Assembly: GCA_015521945.1 (NCBI GenBank)
Contig: WANG01000146.1
Span: forward strand, 1 to 26,917
Length of the DNA: 26,917 nt
Origin: Candidatus Hydrothermarchaeota archaeon
GTDB taxonomy: Archaea > Hydrothermarchaeota > Hydrothermarchaeia > Hydrothermarchaeales > BMS3B
Reading direction: 5' to 3'
In this document: positions 1-6,937 of the stretch, piece by piece
Numbering within the stretch: the first letter of the stretch is position 1
Layout of the letters: the number at the start of each line of letters is the position of its first letter
The notes under the pieces: generated by a model
Seen by the model: only the letters and a program-made list of their open reading frames with translations
What the model was told of the DNA's origin: nothing
Databases searched by the model: none
Made by a program: the position numbers and the translations under genes

Positions 1-35
1 CGGGTCTTCGGCACCCACTCAACCTCGTCATTCAT
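1..35 (-). CDS. rps5: Ribosomal protein uS5, N-terminal fragment (cut by window edge)
   Basis: Only the first eleven full codons are inside the window. From an ATG at 33-35 they read MNDEVEWVPKT, followed by the first two bases of an Arg codon. This matches the conserved archaeal uS5 start (EWVPKTR). uS5 is a 30S protein at the mRNA entry site that helps keep decoding accurate. A GGGAGG ribosome binding site lies about 7 nt upstream. The start overlaps the uL18 stop, and uS5 directly follows uL18 in archaeal spc clusters. The identity rests on very few residues plus gene order. Confidence 0.85.
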   Translation of the reverse strand, partial: MNDEVEWVPKT

Positions 36-612
36 CTGCACCAGCCTCCCTGATTCTCTCCAGCACCTCATCAAAGTGCTCGGGCAGATTCTCGGGGTCA
101 AGCCCCCGCTTCAGGTACTCCCCGAAGCGCTGCTCCTTTGCCTCGCCGAGCAGCTTAGCGTAGGCGGAGATGTGCTCCCCCCTTATCCTGCTCATCTCCG
201 GCAGCACCTCCTCGCTCGCGGGCACCGTGAGCCCTGCGTCCAGCATCCCCTTTATAGCGGCGAAGCACCTGCCCCCGTGCACGGGGGTGCGCAGCCCCAG
301 GTCTGCCACCGCCTCCTTCACGCCCCTCTTCAGCGCCCGCCTTCCGAGCAGGTAGCCCACCAAGTAAGCGGAGCACAGATTGCGGGTGCCACCCTTCCAG
401 CCGAACTCCGCCAGCTCCTTGGAGTGGGCAGATGCCAGAGTAACATCGCCCTCGGGTCTGTACTCAACAAGCTGGGCTATAACGTACCTGTTGGTAAGCC
501 TTATCACAGCCCTCGGCTTGTGCGAGAGCAGCAGCTTCAGCCTCTTCCTGTAGTCGGTCTTACCCTCACTTCGCCTTCTGAAGGCAACCCTGTATCTGGC
601 TCCGCCTGCCAT
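28..612 (-). CDS. rpl18: Ribosomal protein uL18
   Basis: Encodes a 194-residue uL18, the large-subunit protein that binds 5S rRNA together with uL5 in the central protuberance. The basic N-terminal half (GGARYRVAFRRRSEGKTDYR) and the segment LRTPVHGGRCFAAIKGMLDAG are typical of archaeal uL18. The length is normal for the archaeal family and much longer than the bacterial form of about 120 residues. It starts with ATG at 610-612, six bases after the eL19 stop, and its stop overlaps the uS5 start region. It is part of the long ribosomal transcript, with no promoter visible in front of it. Confidence 0.96.
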   Translation of the reverse strand: MAGGARYRVAFRRRSEGKTDYRKRLKLLLSHKPRAVIRLTNRYVIAQLVEYRPEGDVTLASAHSKELAEFGWKGGTRNLCSAYLVGYLLGRRALKRGVKEAVADLGLRTPVHGGRCFAAIKGMLDAGLTVPASEEVLPEMSRIRGEHISAYAKLLGEAKEQRFGEYLKRGLDPENLPEHFDEVLERIREAGADE

Positions 613-618
613 CCCGGC

Positions 619-1062
619 TCACCTGCTCTCCATCTCGCTGAGGTAGCTCTTCAGGTGGGCTCTGCTTCTGAATGCACCACCCTTTACCATCAGATAAAGC
701 TTCCTGTAGTTCCGCCTGCTGAGCTTCTTCTCGTCCCTGAGCTCCCTGAGCATCTTGCGCAGGGAGCGCACGTTCCTCATCCACCGCTCCTTCTTGCTCA
801 GGCGTGCGTACTTGGTACCCTTCCTGCTGCCGTGCCCGCGCCTTCTGCCCTTGCGCTTCTGCTCCATCTGCTTCTTCCGCCGGTAGCTGCTTATGCCGCG
901 CTTCTGCTTCGCCTGAATCACGCCTTCCCTGATAAGCCTTCGTATGTCCTCCCTGGTCACCGCCTCTCTGACCTCCTCCTCCGCCTCCGGGTCTATCCAC
1001 ACACGCTTCCTGCCCGCCCTGAGCAGGGCAGCAGCCAGCCTGCGCTGTGTACGGAGCGTCAT
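619..1062 (-). CDS. rpl19e: Ribosomal protein eL19
   Basis: A 147-residue, very Arg/Lys-rich protein matching eL19, a large-subunit protein found in archaea and eukaryotes but not bacteria. Visible family features are the start TLRTQRRLAAALL, the segment VWIDPEAEEEVREAVTRED, the basic GRRRGHGSRKGTK loop and the C-terminal helix with LYLMVKGGAFRSRAHLK. In the ribosome the protein is a bent helix reaching across the subunit surface. Its ATG lies immediately before the eL32 stop in the reading direction (stop at 1063-1065, start at 1062), so translation of the two is probably coupled. Confidence 0.97.
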   Translation of the reverse strand: MTLRTQRRLAAALLRAGRKRVWIDPEAEEEVREAVTREDIRRLIREGVIQAKQKRGISSYRRKKQMEQKRKGRRRGHGSRKGTKYARLSKKERWMRNVRSLRKMLRELRDEKKLSRRNYRKLYLMVKGGAFRSRAHLKSYLSEMESR

Positions 1063-1413
1063 TCACCTTACCTCCGGGTTAAGCACCTTAATTCCCTTCT
1101 CCTCTGCAATTCTGAGTATCTCAAGCCTCTTTCTCCTGCCCACTCCTCCCGCGATGCGCACCGCCTCGCTCTCTGCATCCACCTCCTCAAGCTGGCTCGG
1201 CGTGTGAACCAGCACCTCGCGGTAGCCGGAGGGGTGCAGACCCCGCAGCTCTGCGGCATTTCCATAGCCTATCTTCGGCATCAGGAACTTGCCCTTCTTC
1301 TGCTTTCTGGTCTTGTTGTGCCTCCCGCGCGGTCTCCGCCAGGAGCTTCTCCTCAGCTTCTTATGGCGGTGATAATCAACCCTCTTGAACTCCGGTTTCC
1401 TTCTGAGCCTCAT
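1063..1413 (-). CDS. rpl32e: Ribosomal protein eL32
   Basis: Encodes about 116 residues of eL32, a large-subunit protein shared by archaea and eukaryotes. Diagnostic segments are FKRVDYHRHKKLRRSSWRRP, the basic RGRHNKTRKQKKGKF, PKIGYGNAAELRGLHPSGY, and the C-terminal AAE-type helix. I chose ATG 1413 (MRLRRKPEF) over an in-frame TTG six bases earlier because a GATGGTG ribosome binding site sits about 7 nt before the ATG. Archaeal eL32 may be longer, but this compact form with no N-terminal extension is also common. The gene sits between uL6 and eL19, its usual place in euryarchaea. Confidence 0.95.
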   Translation of the reverse strand: MRLRRKPEFKRVDYHRHKKLRRSSWRRPRGRHNKTRKQKKGKFLMPKIGYGNAAELRGLHPSGYREVLVHTPSQLEEVDAESEAVRIAGGVGRRKRLEILRIAEEKGIKVLNPEVR

Positions 1414-1427
1414 CTCCAAGCACCATC

Positions 1428-1964
1428 CTACACAGGAACACCATCCCTCTCAACCAAGTAGATGCCATCCTGGAAGGTTCTCGGGTCCCTCCTTCCAGGC
1501 CTGGTGAGCTGCTCTATCCTCGCCGCCGTCTGCCCGACCTCCTCCTTGTTTATACCCTCCACCACCACCTCATCACCCGCAACCTTGACCCTGCAGTTCC
1601 CGAATATCTTTATCCTCCTGGGCACCTTCTCGCCCAAGTAGTTCTCCACCACCACCTCATCACCCTCAACCCTGACCGTCATCGGGAAGTGGGAGTGCAC
1701 CACCTTGAGCTTGTAGGTGAACCCCTGGGTAACCCCCTTTATCATGTTCTGGATGTGAGCCCTGAAGGTTCCAACCATGGCGCGGTGCTTCCTCCTCGGC
1801 AGCTCCGCCTCTATGTACACCCTGCTGCCCTCCTTCCTTATCCTCACCCCTGGATACGCCAGCCTTCTGCGCAGCTCGCCCCTGCTTCCGCTGACCACCA
1901 CCTCGTCTCCCTCAATCCTGAGCTCCACGCCCTCTGGCACAGTTACCTCCTCGGCGTACTCCAT
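1428..1964 (-). CDS. rpl6: Ribosomal protein uL6
   Basis: About 178 residues, two repeats of the uL6 fold. uL6 lies near the sarcin-ricin loop, where it supports the elongation-factor binding site. Visible signatures are VEGDEVVVENYLGEK, GTFRAHIQNMIKGVTQGF, VHSHFPMTV and the end segment RRDPRTFQDGIYLVE, all typical of archaeal and eukaryotic L6/L9. A GTG nine bases upstream is open, but ATG 1964 is preferred: GAGGTGA lies about 8 nt before it, and the protein then begins MEYAEEV. The uS8 stop falls within this leader, so the two genes are tightly coupled. Confidence 0.96.
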   Translation of the reverse strand: MEYAEEVTVPEGVELRIEGDEVVVSGSRGELRRRLAYPGVRIRKEGSRVYIEAELPRRKHRAMVGTFRAHIQNMIKGVTQGFTYKLKVVHSHFPMTVRVEGDEVVVENYLGEKVPRRIKIFGNCRVKVAGDEVVVEGINKEEVGQTAARIEQLTRPGRRDPRTFQDGIYLVERDGVPV

Positions 1965-1974
1965 CTGCGTCACC

Positions 1975-2364
1975 TCAGTAAACGTAGGCGATTAGCCTGC
2001 CACCCGTATGCTTCTCCCTGGCGGCGTAGTGGCTCATGATCCCCAGGGGGGTTGACACCACGAGCACACCAAACCCGCTCGCCGGCAGGAAGCGCTTCTC
2101 GTACTTCTCAATATCCCTCACGCCCACGGGGAACCTGGGCCTTATAACCCCGCAGTCGTTTATCTTCCCCGCAAGCCTGACCCTGAACACTCCGCCTCTA
2201 CCATCCTCTATGTACTCGTACTCCTTCAGGTACCCGTACTCCCTCATTACGTTGAGCACGCTGGCTATGAGCTTTGAAGCTGGCTTTATTGTGCACTCCA
2301 GCCTGCCGCTGTACTCGCTGTTCTTTATCGTGGAGAGAGCATCTGCAAGCGGATCAAAGCGCAT
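1975..2364 (-). CDS. rps8: Ribosomal protein uS8
   Basis: A 129-residue uS8, a primary 16S rRNA-binding protein of the 30S platform. It shows the archaeal N-terminus (DPLADALSTIKNSEY), a basic linker, and the conserved C-terminal SxxGIMSHxxA-type motif seen here as STPLGIMSHYAAREK, which precedes GGRLIAYVY. The length is typical. Its ATG comes nine bases after the uS14 stop, in the sequence TGAGGTGAAGTCATG, so the uS14 stop codon itself forms part of the ribosome binding site. Confidence 0.97.
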   Translation of the reverse strand: MRFDPLADALSTIKNSEYSGRLECTIKPASKLIASVLNVMREYGYLKEYEYIEDGRGGVFRVRLAGKINDCGVIRPRFPVGVRDIEKYEKRFLPASGFGVLVVSTPLGIMSHYAAREKHTGGRLIAYVY

Positions 2365-2373
2365 GACTTCACC

Positions 2374-2520
2374 TCACTCATACTTCTTGAACCCTATCTC
2401 GGGCGCGACCTCCCTGAAGCAGTGCCTGCAAATGTACAGCCCGTACCTCCTGATTATGGCGCCGTAGGTGCCGCACCTCCTGCACCTTCTGGTGCCCTTG
2501 CCCACACGCCTCTGCGCCAT
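2374..2520 (-). CDS. rps14: Ribosomal protein uS14, zinc-binding short form
   Basis: Forty-eight residues read from ATG 2520 to TGA 2374, too short for a long-ORF list. It begins MAQRRVGKGTRRCRRCGTYG and ends FKKYE. Two CxxC pairs (Cys13/Cys16 and Cys31/Cys34) form the zinc ribbon of the archaeal/eukaryotic uS14 (eukaryotic S29) in the 30S head. The uL5 stop ends at 2521, so the two genes abut exactly, and uS8 follows after nine bases. Both zinc pairs are intact, so this is the ordinary C+ form. Confidence 0.97.
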   Translation of the reverse strand: MAQRRVGKGTRRCRRCGTYGAIIRRYGLYICRHCFREVAPEIGFKKYE

Positions 2521-3018
2521 CTACACCACCTCCACACCAAACTCCTGCCTGAGGAACTCAATCGCCTCATCCCGGGTAACCCTGTGGCTCTTGCCCACCT
2601 TGGTGCGCTTCAGCCTGCGGTGCTTGACCCTGTAGCCGGGGCGCTCTATGGCAACGCACACGTCCATTCCGTAGATGCCCACCATGGGGTCGTACTTCAC
2701 GTCCGGCAGGTCTATGTGCTCCCTTATACCGAAGGCAAAGTTGCCGTGCTCATCAAAGCTCCTGGCGCTGATTCGCCTCTCAACGGCGGTGAGAGCCTTG
2801 TCCAGGAACGCCCTCGCCCTCTCACCCCTCAGGGTCACCTTGCACGCTATGGGCAGGTTCTTCCTTATTCCGAAGGGCTGGATGGTGCGTTTGGCTCTGA
2901 GCTGCACGGGCTTCTGCCCCGTGAGCTCCTCCAGCAGCTTCTCAGCCTTGGCGAGGCGCTCTCCTGCCTCGCCGACGCCCATGTTAACGGTAACCTTGGC
3001 TATGCGCAGCCTGCGCAT
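2521..3018 (-). CDS. rpl5: Ribosomal protein uL5
   Basis: About 165 residues. uL5 binds 5S rRNA and contacts the P-site tRNA from the central protuberance. Family segments are RIAKVTVNMGVGEAGERLAK, LTGQKPVQLRAKRTI, FGIRKNLPIACKVTLRG, FAFGIREHIDLP and YGMDVCVAIERPGYRV. A GTG at 3027 is open and overlaps the eS4 stop. ATG 3018 (MRRLRIAKV) is preferred because a GGAG box lies about 8 nt upstream and this start matches archaeal homologues. It lies between eS4 and uS14, the normal order. Confidence 0.97.
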   Translation of the reverse strand: MRRLRIAKVTVNMGVGEAGERLAKAEKLLEELTGQKPVQLRAKRTIQPFGIRKNLPIACKVTLRGERARAFLDKALTAVERRISARSFDEHGNFAFGIREHIDLPDVKYDPMVGIYGMDVCVAIERPGYRVKHRRLKRTKVGKSHRVTRDEAIEFLRQEFGVEVV

Positions 3019-3023
3019 GGGGT

Positions 3024-3761
3024 TCACTCCTCAAACACCCCCCTGAGCACCGGCTCCTGCTCCCCGATTACGAACACGTACTCCTCAATGGTCTCAAACC
3101 TCCCGGAGCCCTTTGAGAGAACCACCACGTTCGGCTGGCATCCCCTGACCTTGCGTATCTCCTCTATCCTGGCGACCTCTCCCGTGTGCCTGCCCCCGAT
3201 GACGTACCCCAAGCTGCCGGGCTCGTACTTTATGTGCCCCACGGCAGCGCCGCTGCTCAGGTCAACAAGCACCGTATCTCCGGTGGTGTACACGTCCTCC
3301 TCGGGCTTCTCGGGGTTCTTCACCCTGACCAGCAGGTTCCTCCCGTCGTGCATGTTGAGCTGTATATGCCCGCCCTTCACCACGGTCTTGTTCTCAATCC
3401 TGCACAGCTTGGTGCCCGCCTGCTCTGGGGGTATATCCCTGAGCACCAGCCTTCCGCGGGTGTCCATCACCACAACCTTTGAAACCTCAGCCTCAGGAAT
3501 GGTGACAACGTCCATCAGCCCCACGGGGTACTTGTGGTCCTTCCTCACCCTCCCGTCCACCAGCACCTTGCCAGCCTTGATAATCCTCTTCGCTTCCCTG
3601 GCGTTCCTGGCGTATCCCAGCACATCCCTCACCAGCACCAGCAGGGGTATGCTCCTCTCCGCCGGATGCGGGCCTGGAGAGGGCTTGACTATGAACCTGC
3701 TCACCCTCTTGGGAATCTTCAGCACCCTCGGAGCCGTAAGCCTCTTCGCGTGCAAGCTCAT
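3024..3761 (-). CDS. rps4e: Ribosomal protein eS4
   Basis: About 245 residues of eS4, a small-subunit protein found in archaea and eukaryotes. An S4-type RNA-binding segment (REAKRIIKAGKVLVDGRVRK) is followed by the central domain (DVVTIPEAEVSKVVVMDTRG) and a C-terminal KOW-like domain with GGRHTGEVARIEEI. Two in-frame ATGs exist, at 3767 and 3761. GAGAGGTAG just upstream is too close to the first but well placed (about 9 nt) for the second, so MSLHAKRLTAPRVL is taken as the start. The uL24 TAG stop is inside this ribosome binding site, so the genes are coupled. Confidence 0.96.
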   Translation of the reverse strand: MSLHAKRLTAPRVLKIPKRVSRFIVKPSPGPHPAERSIPLLVLVRDVLGYARNAREAKRIIKAGKVLVDGRVRKDHKYPVGLMDVVTIPEAEVSKVVVMDTRGRLVLRDIPPEQAGTKLCRIENKTVVKGGHIQLNMHDGRNLLVRVKNPEKPEEDVYTTGDTVLVDLSSGAAVGHIKYEPGSLGYVIGGRHTGEVARIEEIRKVRGCQPNVVVLSKGSGRFETIEEYVFVIGEQEPVLRGVFEE

Positions 3762-3767
3762 TACCAT

Positions 3768-4118
3768 CTACCTCTCCAGCATCGCCTTACGCTCTTCATC
3801 CCTCAGCTCAAGCTTCACGATCTCAACGTTTGAGGGATGCAGGGGGTACAGCCTCTCGGTACCATCGCTCTTCTGCACCGTAACCCCGGTTACAAATATC
3901 CTCATCCTCTTCAGGTCAACCCTCTCCACGATGCCCTCATGCCCCTTGAAGTCGCCCCTGAGCACCCTGACCTTGTCCCCCTTGCGCACGGGCAGGCTGC
4001 GCCTTCCGTACTCCTCCCTGAGCTCACCGCTCAGGTGGGCGCACACCATCTTCTGCCTCCTGTGCATGGGGGCGGTGTACAGCAACTTCCTCTGCTTCCT
4101 GGGCTGTCTGCTGCTCAT
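3768..4118 (-). CDS. rpl24: Ribosomal protein uL24
   Basis: A 116-residue archaeal-type uL24 (eukaryotic L26), an early assembly protein near the peptide exit tunnel. It opens with the archaeal extension MSSRQPRKQRKLLYTAPMHR, then the KOW motif (LPVRKGDKVRVLRGDFKGHEG) and VERVDLKRMRIFVTGVTV. The C-terminal segment with LHPSNVEIVKL is also typical. It lies four bases after the uL14 stop and directly abuts eS4. Nothing unusual is visible. Confidence 0.97.
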   Translation of the reverse strand: MSSRQPRKQRKLLYTAPMHRRQKMVCAHLSGELREEYGRRSLPVRKGDKVRVLRGDFKGHEGIVERVDLKRMRIFVTGVTVQKSDGTERLYPLHPSNVEIVKLELRDEERKAMLER

Positions 4119-4121
4119 ACC

Positions 4122-4520
4122 CTACACCACCGTGCTCGCCAAGCTGGCTATCTTTGACCAGCGCTCAGCCGCCTCCTTGGCAACCGCGCCCTTTATCTCG
4201 CTCCCCTTCGGCTCGCCCTTCTCGTTGGTGATGACGGCGGCGTTGTCCTCAAACTTTATCCTCCAGCCGTTCCTGCGCCTGTACTCCTTCCGCTGGCGTA
4301 TTATAACCGCCCTGACCACCTGCTTCCTCATCTCCGGGGTGCCCTTCTTCACGCTCGCCACCACCATGTCGCCCACGCCAGCTCTGGGGTACCTCCTTCT
4401 GGTTCCCCTGTACCCTATGACCTGGATGATCTCAATCTCCTTCGCTCCCGTGTTGTCTGCAACCGTGAGCCTTGCACCGCTCGGCAGCGCTCTGGTAACG
4501 CTTGCGGGCACCGCCTTCAT
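4122..4520 (-). CDS. rpl14: Ribosomal protein uL14
   Basis: A 132-residue uL14, a five-stranded barrel at the subunit interface that takes part in bridges to 16S rRNA. Conserved segments are LTVADNTGAKEIEIIQVIGY, the basic YRGTRRRYPRAGVGDMVVAS, and FEDNAAVITNEKGEPKGSEI followed by the AAERWSKIASLASTVV end. Length and end match archaeal uL14 (eukaryotic L23). The ATG overlaps the uS17 stop by four bases (ATGA), so it is translationally coupled to uS17. Confidence 0.98.
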   Translation of the reverse strand: MKAVPASVTRALPSGARLTVADNTGAKEIEIIQVIGYRGTRRRYPRAGVGDMVVASVKKGTPEMRKQVVRAVIIRQRKEYRRRNGWRIKFEDNAAVITNEKGEPKGSEIKGAVAKEAAERWSKIASLASTVV

Positions 4521-4843
4521 TCCTCTGCCTCCTTCTCAATCACCACAAAACTCTTTGCCTTGCTTATGGGTCTGCACTCCATAATCTTTACCCGCTCACC
4601 CACCCTTGCCGAGATGCACGGGGGGTTGTGGGCGAGTATCCTGCTCCTGCGCTTCTCGTACCTCTCGTATTTTTTAATGTAACGAAGGTAATCTTTTTGG
4701 ACCACCACGCTGTTGTTCATCCTGTCGCTCACCACTGTACCCTCTATTATCTGCCCCCTCACCTTCAGGTGGCCGTGGAAGGGGCAGTGCTCATCGGTGC
4801 ACTCCCTCTCAGGAGGCCTGACATCCACACCTATATCACGCAT
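4517..4843 (-). CDS. rps17: Ribosomal protein uS17
   Basis: About 108 residues of archaeal uS17 (eukaryotic S11), an OB-fold protein binding the 5' domain of 16S rRNA. The archaeal signature DEHCPFHGHLKVRGQIIEG is present, followed by VVQKDYLRYIKKYERYEKRR and the conserved HNPPCISARVGERVKIMECR. Three starts are open (GTG 4852, ATG 4849, ATG 4843). ATG 4843 gives the family-typical MRDIGVDVRPP, with a GGTGAT box about 7 nt upstream. The Rnp1 stop lies inside this leader. The reading frame itself is certain; only the first few residues are not. Confidence 0.96.
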   Translation of the reverse strand: MRDIGVDVRPPERECTDEHCPFHGHLKVRGQIIEGTVVSDRMNNSVVVQKDYLRYIKKYERYEKRRSRILAHNPPCISARVGERVKIMECRPISKAKSFVVIEKEAEE

Positions 4844-4848
4844 CCGCA

Positions 4849-5118
4849 TCACCTTCTCATCTTTATCCTGTCCTCGGGCCTGGCGAGTATGCTCTCGCCC
4901 TCAACCTCAAGCACCTGCTCATCCACCCTGAACACAAACCTCGTACCCCTCTTGGGCACCATCTTCCTGCCGTCCCGCGTCTGGATAACCAGCATGTTCC
5001 TGGTCTCATCCACAACCCTTCCCGAGATGCCGACCATGCCCCTGTCGGTGGCATCCACCACCCTGCACTCCAAGCCTATGAGCTCGTGCTTGGTCAGGTA
5101 CTTAGCTCTCAGCCTCAT
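4849..5118 (-). CDS. rnp1: RNase P protein component 1 (Rnp1, homologue of Rpp29/Pop4)
   Basis: Eighty-nine residues. Rnp1 is a protein subunit of archaeal RNase P; with its partners it supports the RNA in cutting 5' leaders from pre-tRNA. The Sm-like barrel is visible in HELIGLECRVVDATDRGMVG, GRVVDETRNMLVIQTRDGRK and VPKRGTRFVFRVD. The length fits the archaeal family. It lies inside the ribosomal transcript between uL29 and uS17, its conserved place in many euryarchaea. The start overlaps the uL29 stop by four bases (ATGA). No aIF1/SUI1 gene lies between it and uL29, unlike in some archaea. Confidence 0.93.
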   Translation of the reverse strand: MRLRAKYLTKHELIGLECRVVDATDRGMVGISGRVVDETRNMLVIQTRDGRKMVPKRGTRFVFRVDEQVLEVEGESILARPEDRIKMRR

Positions 5119-5321
5119 TCTTCAGCAGACCTCTCCTTCATTATGGTGAGTATCCTGGCGATGGTTCTGCGGATCTCCCGCACCCTTCCCGGGTTCTCGG
5201 GCGTGCCTATGGCAGCAGCCTTTGAGCGCTCCTTGAAGAGCTCCATCCTGAGCTCCTCCAGCTTCTCCTGCAGCTCCTCCGTGCCCATGTCCCTGAGCTC
5301 ACTCGCCCTTACTATCGCCAT
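5115..5321 (-). CDS. rpl29: Ribosomal protein uL29
   Basis: Sixty-eight residues forming the two-helix hairpin of uL29, which sits near the exit tunnel where targeting factors dock. It starts MAIVRASELRDMGTEELQEK and has the conserved LRMELFKERSKAAAIGTPEN and RVREIRRTIARILTIMKE segments. The start lies 23 bases inside the end of uS3, in a different frame, and the stop overlaps Rnp1. These overlaps suggest re-initiating ribosomes along the transcript. Confidence 0.97.
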   Translation of the reverse strand: MAIVRASELRDMGTEELQEKLEELRMELFKERSKAAAIGTPENPGRVREIRRTIARILTIMKERSAEE

Positions 5322-6069
5322 CCTGCTTCACCTCCACCCGCTCTTCGGCATCTGCACCCTGCTCCGTCTTCTCGCTCACCGCCTCCGCTGCCTGCTCAGC
5401 CTGCTGCGCTTCCCCTGACTCCGCACCCTCCACTTCACTCTGACCCGCCTCCTGCTGCGCCTCCTTCTTCTCTGGCTCCTCCCTGTAAACCACGTCATCC
5501 GGCAGCCTCGTGCCGGGCGGCATTATCTTGACCTTAACTCCTATAACCCCCGGCTTGGGGGAGGCTATGGCATACCCCACCTTCACGAACTGCATAGCCG
5601 GCTCGCCGCAGTGCTTCAGGTACCCGTCAACAAACTTCACCGTCTTTGCCCTCTCCCCCGTCAGCTTCCCGGAGATGGTAATCTCCGCACCCCTCGCCCC
5701 CGCATCCATTATCCTGTGCAGCGCCGTGTACCCCGCCTTCCTGAAGTGGGTGCCCCTCTCCAGGGCGGCGGCGATGCTCCTCGCCATAACCTGGGGGTTG
5801 AGCTCCGGCACCTCAAGCTCCTGCACCTCAATCTGGGGGTTGTCAAGCCCGAACTTGCTCTTGAGTATGGCGGTGAGCTTCCTGATAGCCTGCCCCTTTC
5901 GCCCTATCACCAGCCCGGGGCGCTGCACCCACACCACCACCCTGGTGCCTATGGGGGTGCGCTGCACCTCCACCTCGCCGCATCCCGTCTTCTCCAGCTC
6001 CCTGTGCAGGAACTCCACCACCTCAAACCTGTGGATGTTGTCCTCTATGAACTTCCTCTCCAGCGCCAT
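5299..6069 (-). CDS. rps3: Ribosomal protein uS3 with long acidic, Gln-rich tail
   Basis: A 256-residue uS3, the 30S head protein lining the mRNA entry channel. A KH domain is visible in RTPIGTRVVVWVQRPGLVIG and RKGQAIRKLTAILKSKFGLD. The C-terminal domain follows with GTHFRKAGYTALHRIMDAGA, GEITI-type strands and GVIGVKVKIMPPGTRLPDD. After about residue 193 there is a low-complexity tail of about 60 residues rich in Glu, Gln, Ala and Ser, which is probably disordered. Archaeal uS3 tails vary; this one is at the long end. The ATG overlaps the uL22 stop by one base (TAATG). Confidence 0.96.
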   Translation of the reverse strand: MALERKFIEDNIHRFEVVEFLHRELEKTGCGEVEVQRTPIGTRVVVWVQRPGLVIGRKGQAIRKLTAILKSKFGLDNPQIEVQELEVPELNPQVMARSIAAALERGTHFRKAGYTALHRIMDAGARGAEITISGKLTGERAKTVKFVDGYLKHCGEPAMQFVKVGYAIASPKPGVIGVKVKIMPPGTRLPDDVVYREEPEKKEAQQEAGQSEVEGAESGEAQQAEQAAEAVSEKTEQGADAEERVEVKQDGDSKGE

Positions 6070-6530
6070 TACCTCTCCTCCAGCACCACTTCCAGATGGG
6101 TGGTCGGCGTGTTGTGGGGTGTGGCTCTCGCAAAGGCTCTGGGAATCCAGCCCCGGATTATCCTGCCCCGCTGGGCTGCAATGTGGCGTATGTACAGCTT
6201 CTCCACATCAAGCCCCTTGTACTCGGCGTTCTTCTCCGCACTCTCCAGCACCCGCAGCACCTGCATCGCCGCCTTCTTAGGGTACCTCCCCGCGCACGCC
6301 TTGCGGAGCCCCCTGCGGTGCGCCACGCCCTTGAGGTGCCTCCTCAGGGGCAGGGGTCTGCGCATCTCAGCGATATCCATCAGGTACGCCTTCGCCCTGT
6401 CAAGCTTCATTCCCCTGAGCTCCCTGGCTATCTCCACGCAGTACTTGGGGGACACCCTGAGCATCCTGCCCATTGCCCTTGCGCTCTTCTCGGGGTTCTC
6501 GGGTTTGAAGGAGTAACCAAGCCTGCCCAT
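6069..6530 (-). CDS. rpl22: Ribosomal protein uL22
   Basis: A 153-residue archaeal uL22 (eukaryotic L17), whose beta-hairpin lines the peptide exit tunnel. It starts MGRLGYSFKPENPEKSARAM, a classic archaeal beginning. It continues with the helical body (KYCVEIARELRGMKLDRAKA), the HLKGVAHRRGL segment and the hairpin region around IRHIAAQRGRIIRGWIPRAF. It ends TPTTHLEVVLEER. Nine bases separate it from uS19 upstream, and uS3 follows with a one-base overlap. Confidence 0.97.
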   Translation of the reverse strand: MGRLGYSFKPENPEKSARAMGRMLRVSPKYCVEIARELRGMKLDRAKAYLMDIAEMRRPLPLRRHLKGVAHRRGLRKACAGRYPKKAAMQVLRVLESAEKNAEYKGLDVEKLYIRHIAAQRGRIIRGWIPRAFARATPHNTPTTHLEVVLEER

Positions 6531-6539
6531 GCTCCAACC

Positions 6540-6935
6540 TCACTTGAGCGGTATGTACATTGAGCTCCTGGTCGCGCCGACACCAGGAGAGCCGTGCCTG
6601 ACCCTCTTCCTGGTGGGGGCGAACTCACCCAGGTAGTGCCCTATCATCTCGGGCTTCACCTCCACCCTGACCCACTCCTTGCCGTTGTGCACCTGGAAGG
6701 TGAGCCCCACCATCTTTGGGAGTATTATCATGTCCCTGGCGTGAGTCCTGAGCTTCACGTTCTTGCCCTCAAGCGCCTTTTCCACCTTCTGGAGCAGCTT
6801 CTTCTGCACCTGGGTAAAGCCCCTCCTGAGGGAGCGCCTCTGCCTGGCAGGCAGCAGCTCTGCAAACTCCTCAAGGCTCATCTTCTTCAGCTCATCAAGC
6901 GTGTATCCCCTGTAGGTGAACTCCTTCCTCGCCAT
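6540..6935 (-). CDS. rps19: Ribosomal protein uS19
   Basis: A 131-residue archaeal uS19 (eukaryotic S15) of the 30S head, which contacts uS13 and 16S rRNA. It has the archaeal N-terminal helical extension (TYRGYTLDELKKMSLEEFAE, then LPARQRRSLRRG). The conserved core follows: RTHARDMIILPKMVGLTFQV, HNGKEWVRVEVKPEMIGHYL and GEFAPTRKRVRHGSPGVGAT. It starts with ATG, two bases after the uL2 stop. Length and motifs are ordinary. Confidence 0.98.
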   Translation of the reverse strand: MARKEFTYRGYTLDELKKMSLEEFAELLPARQRRSLRRGFTQVQKKLLQKVEKALEGKNVKLRTHARDMIILPKMVGLTFQVHNGKEWVRVEVKPEMIGHYLGEFAPTRKRVRHGSPGVGATRSSMYIPLK

Positions 6936-6937
6936 GG

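Noticed and set aside
76..1461. 461-residue open frame on the plus strand opposite uL18, eL19 and eL32
   Set aside because: It is antisense to three certain ribosomal genes, its translation is rich in Leu, Pro and His without any fold pattern, and long antisense frames are expected in GC-rich DNA.
2422..4584. 720-residue open frame on the plus strand opposite uL5 to uL14
   Set aside because: It crosses seven ribosomal genes on the other strand and has Ser/Thr/Leu-rich shadow composition.
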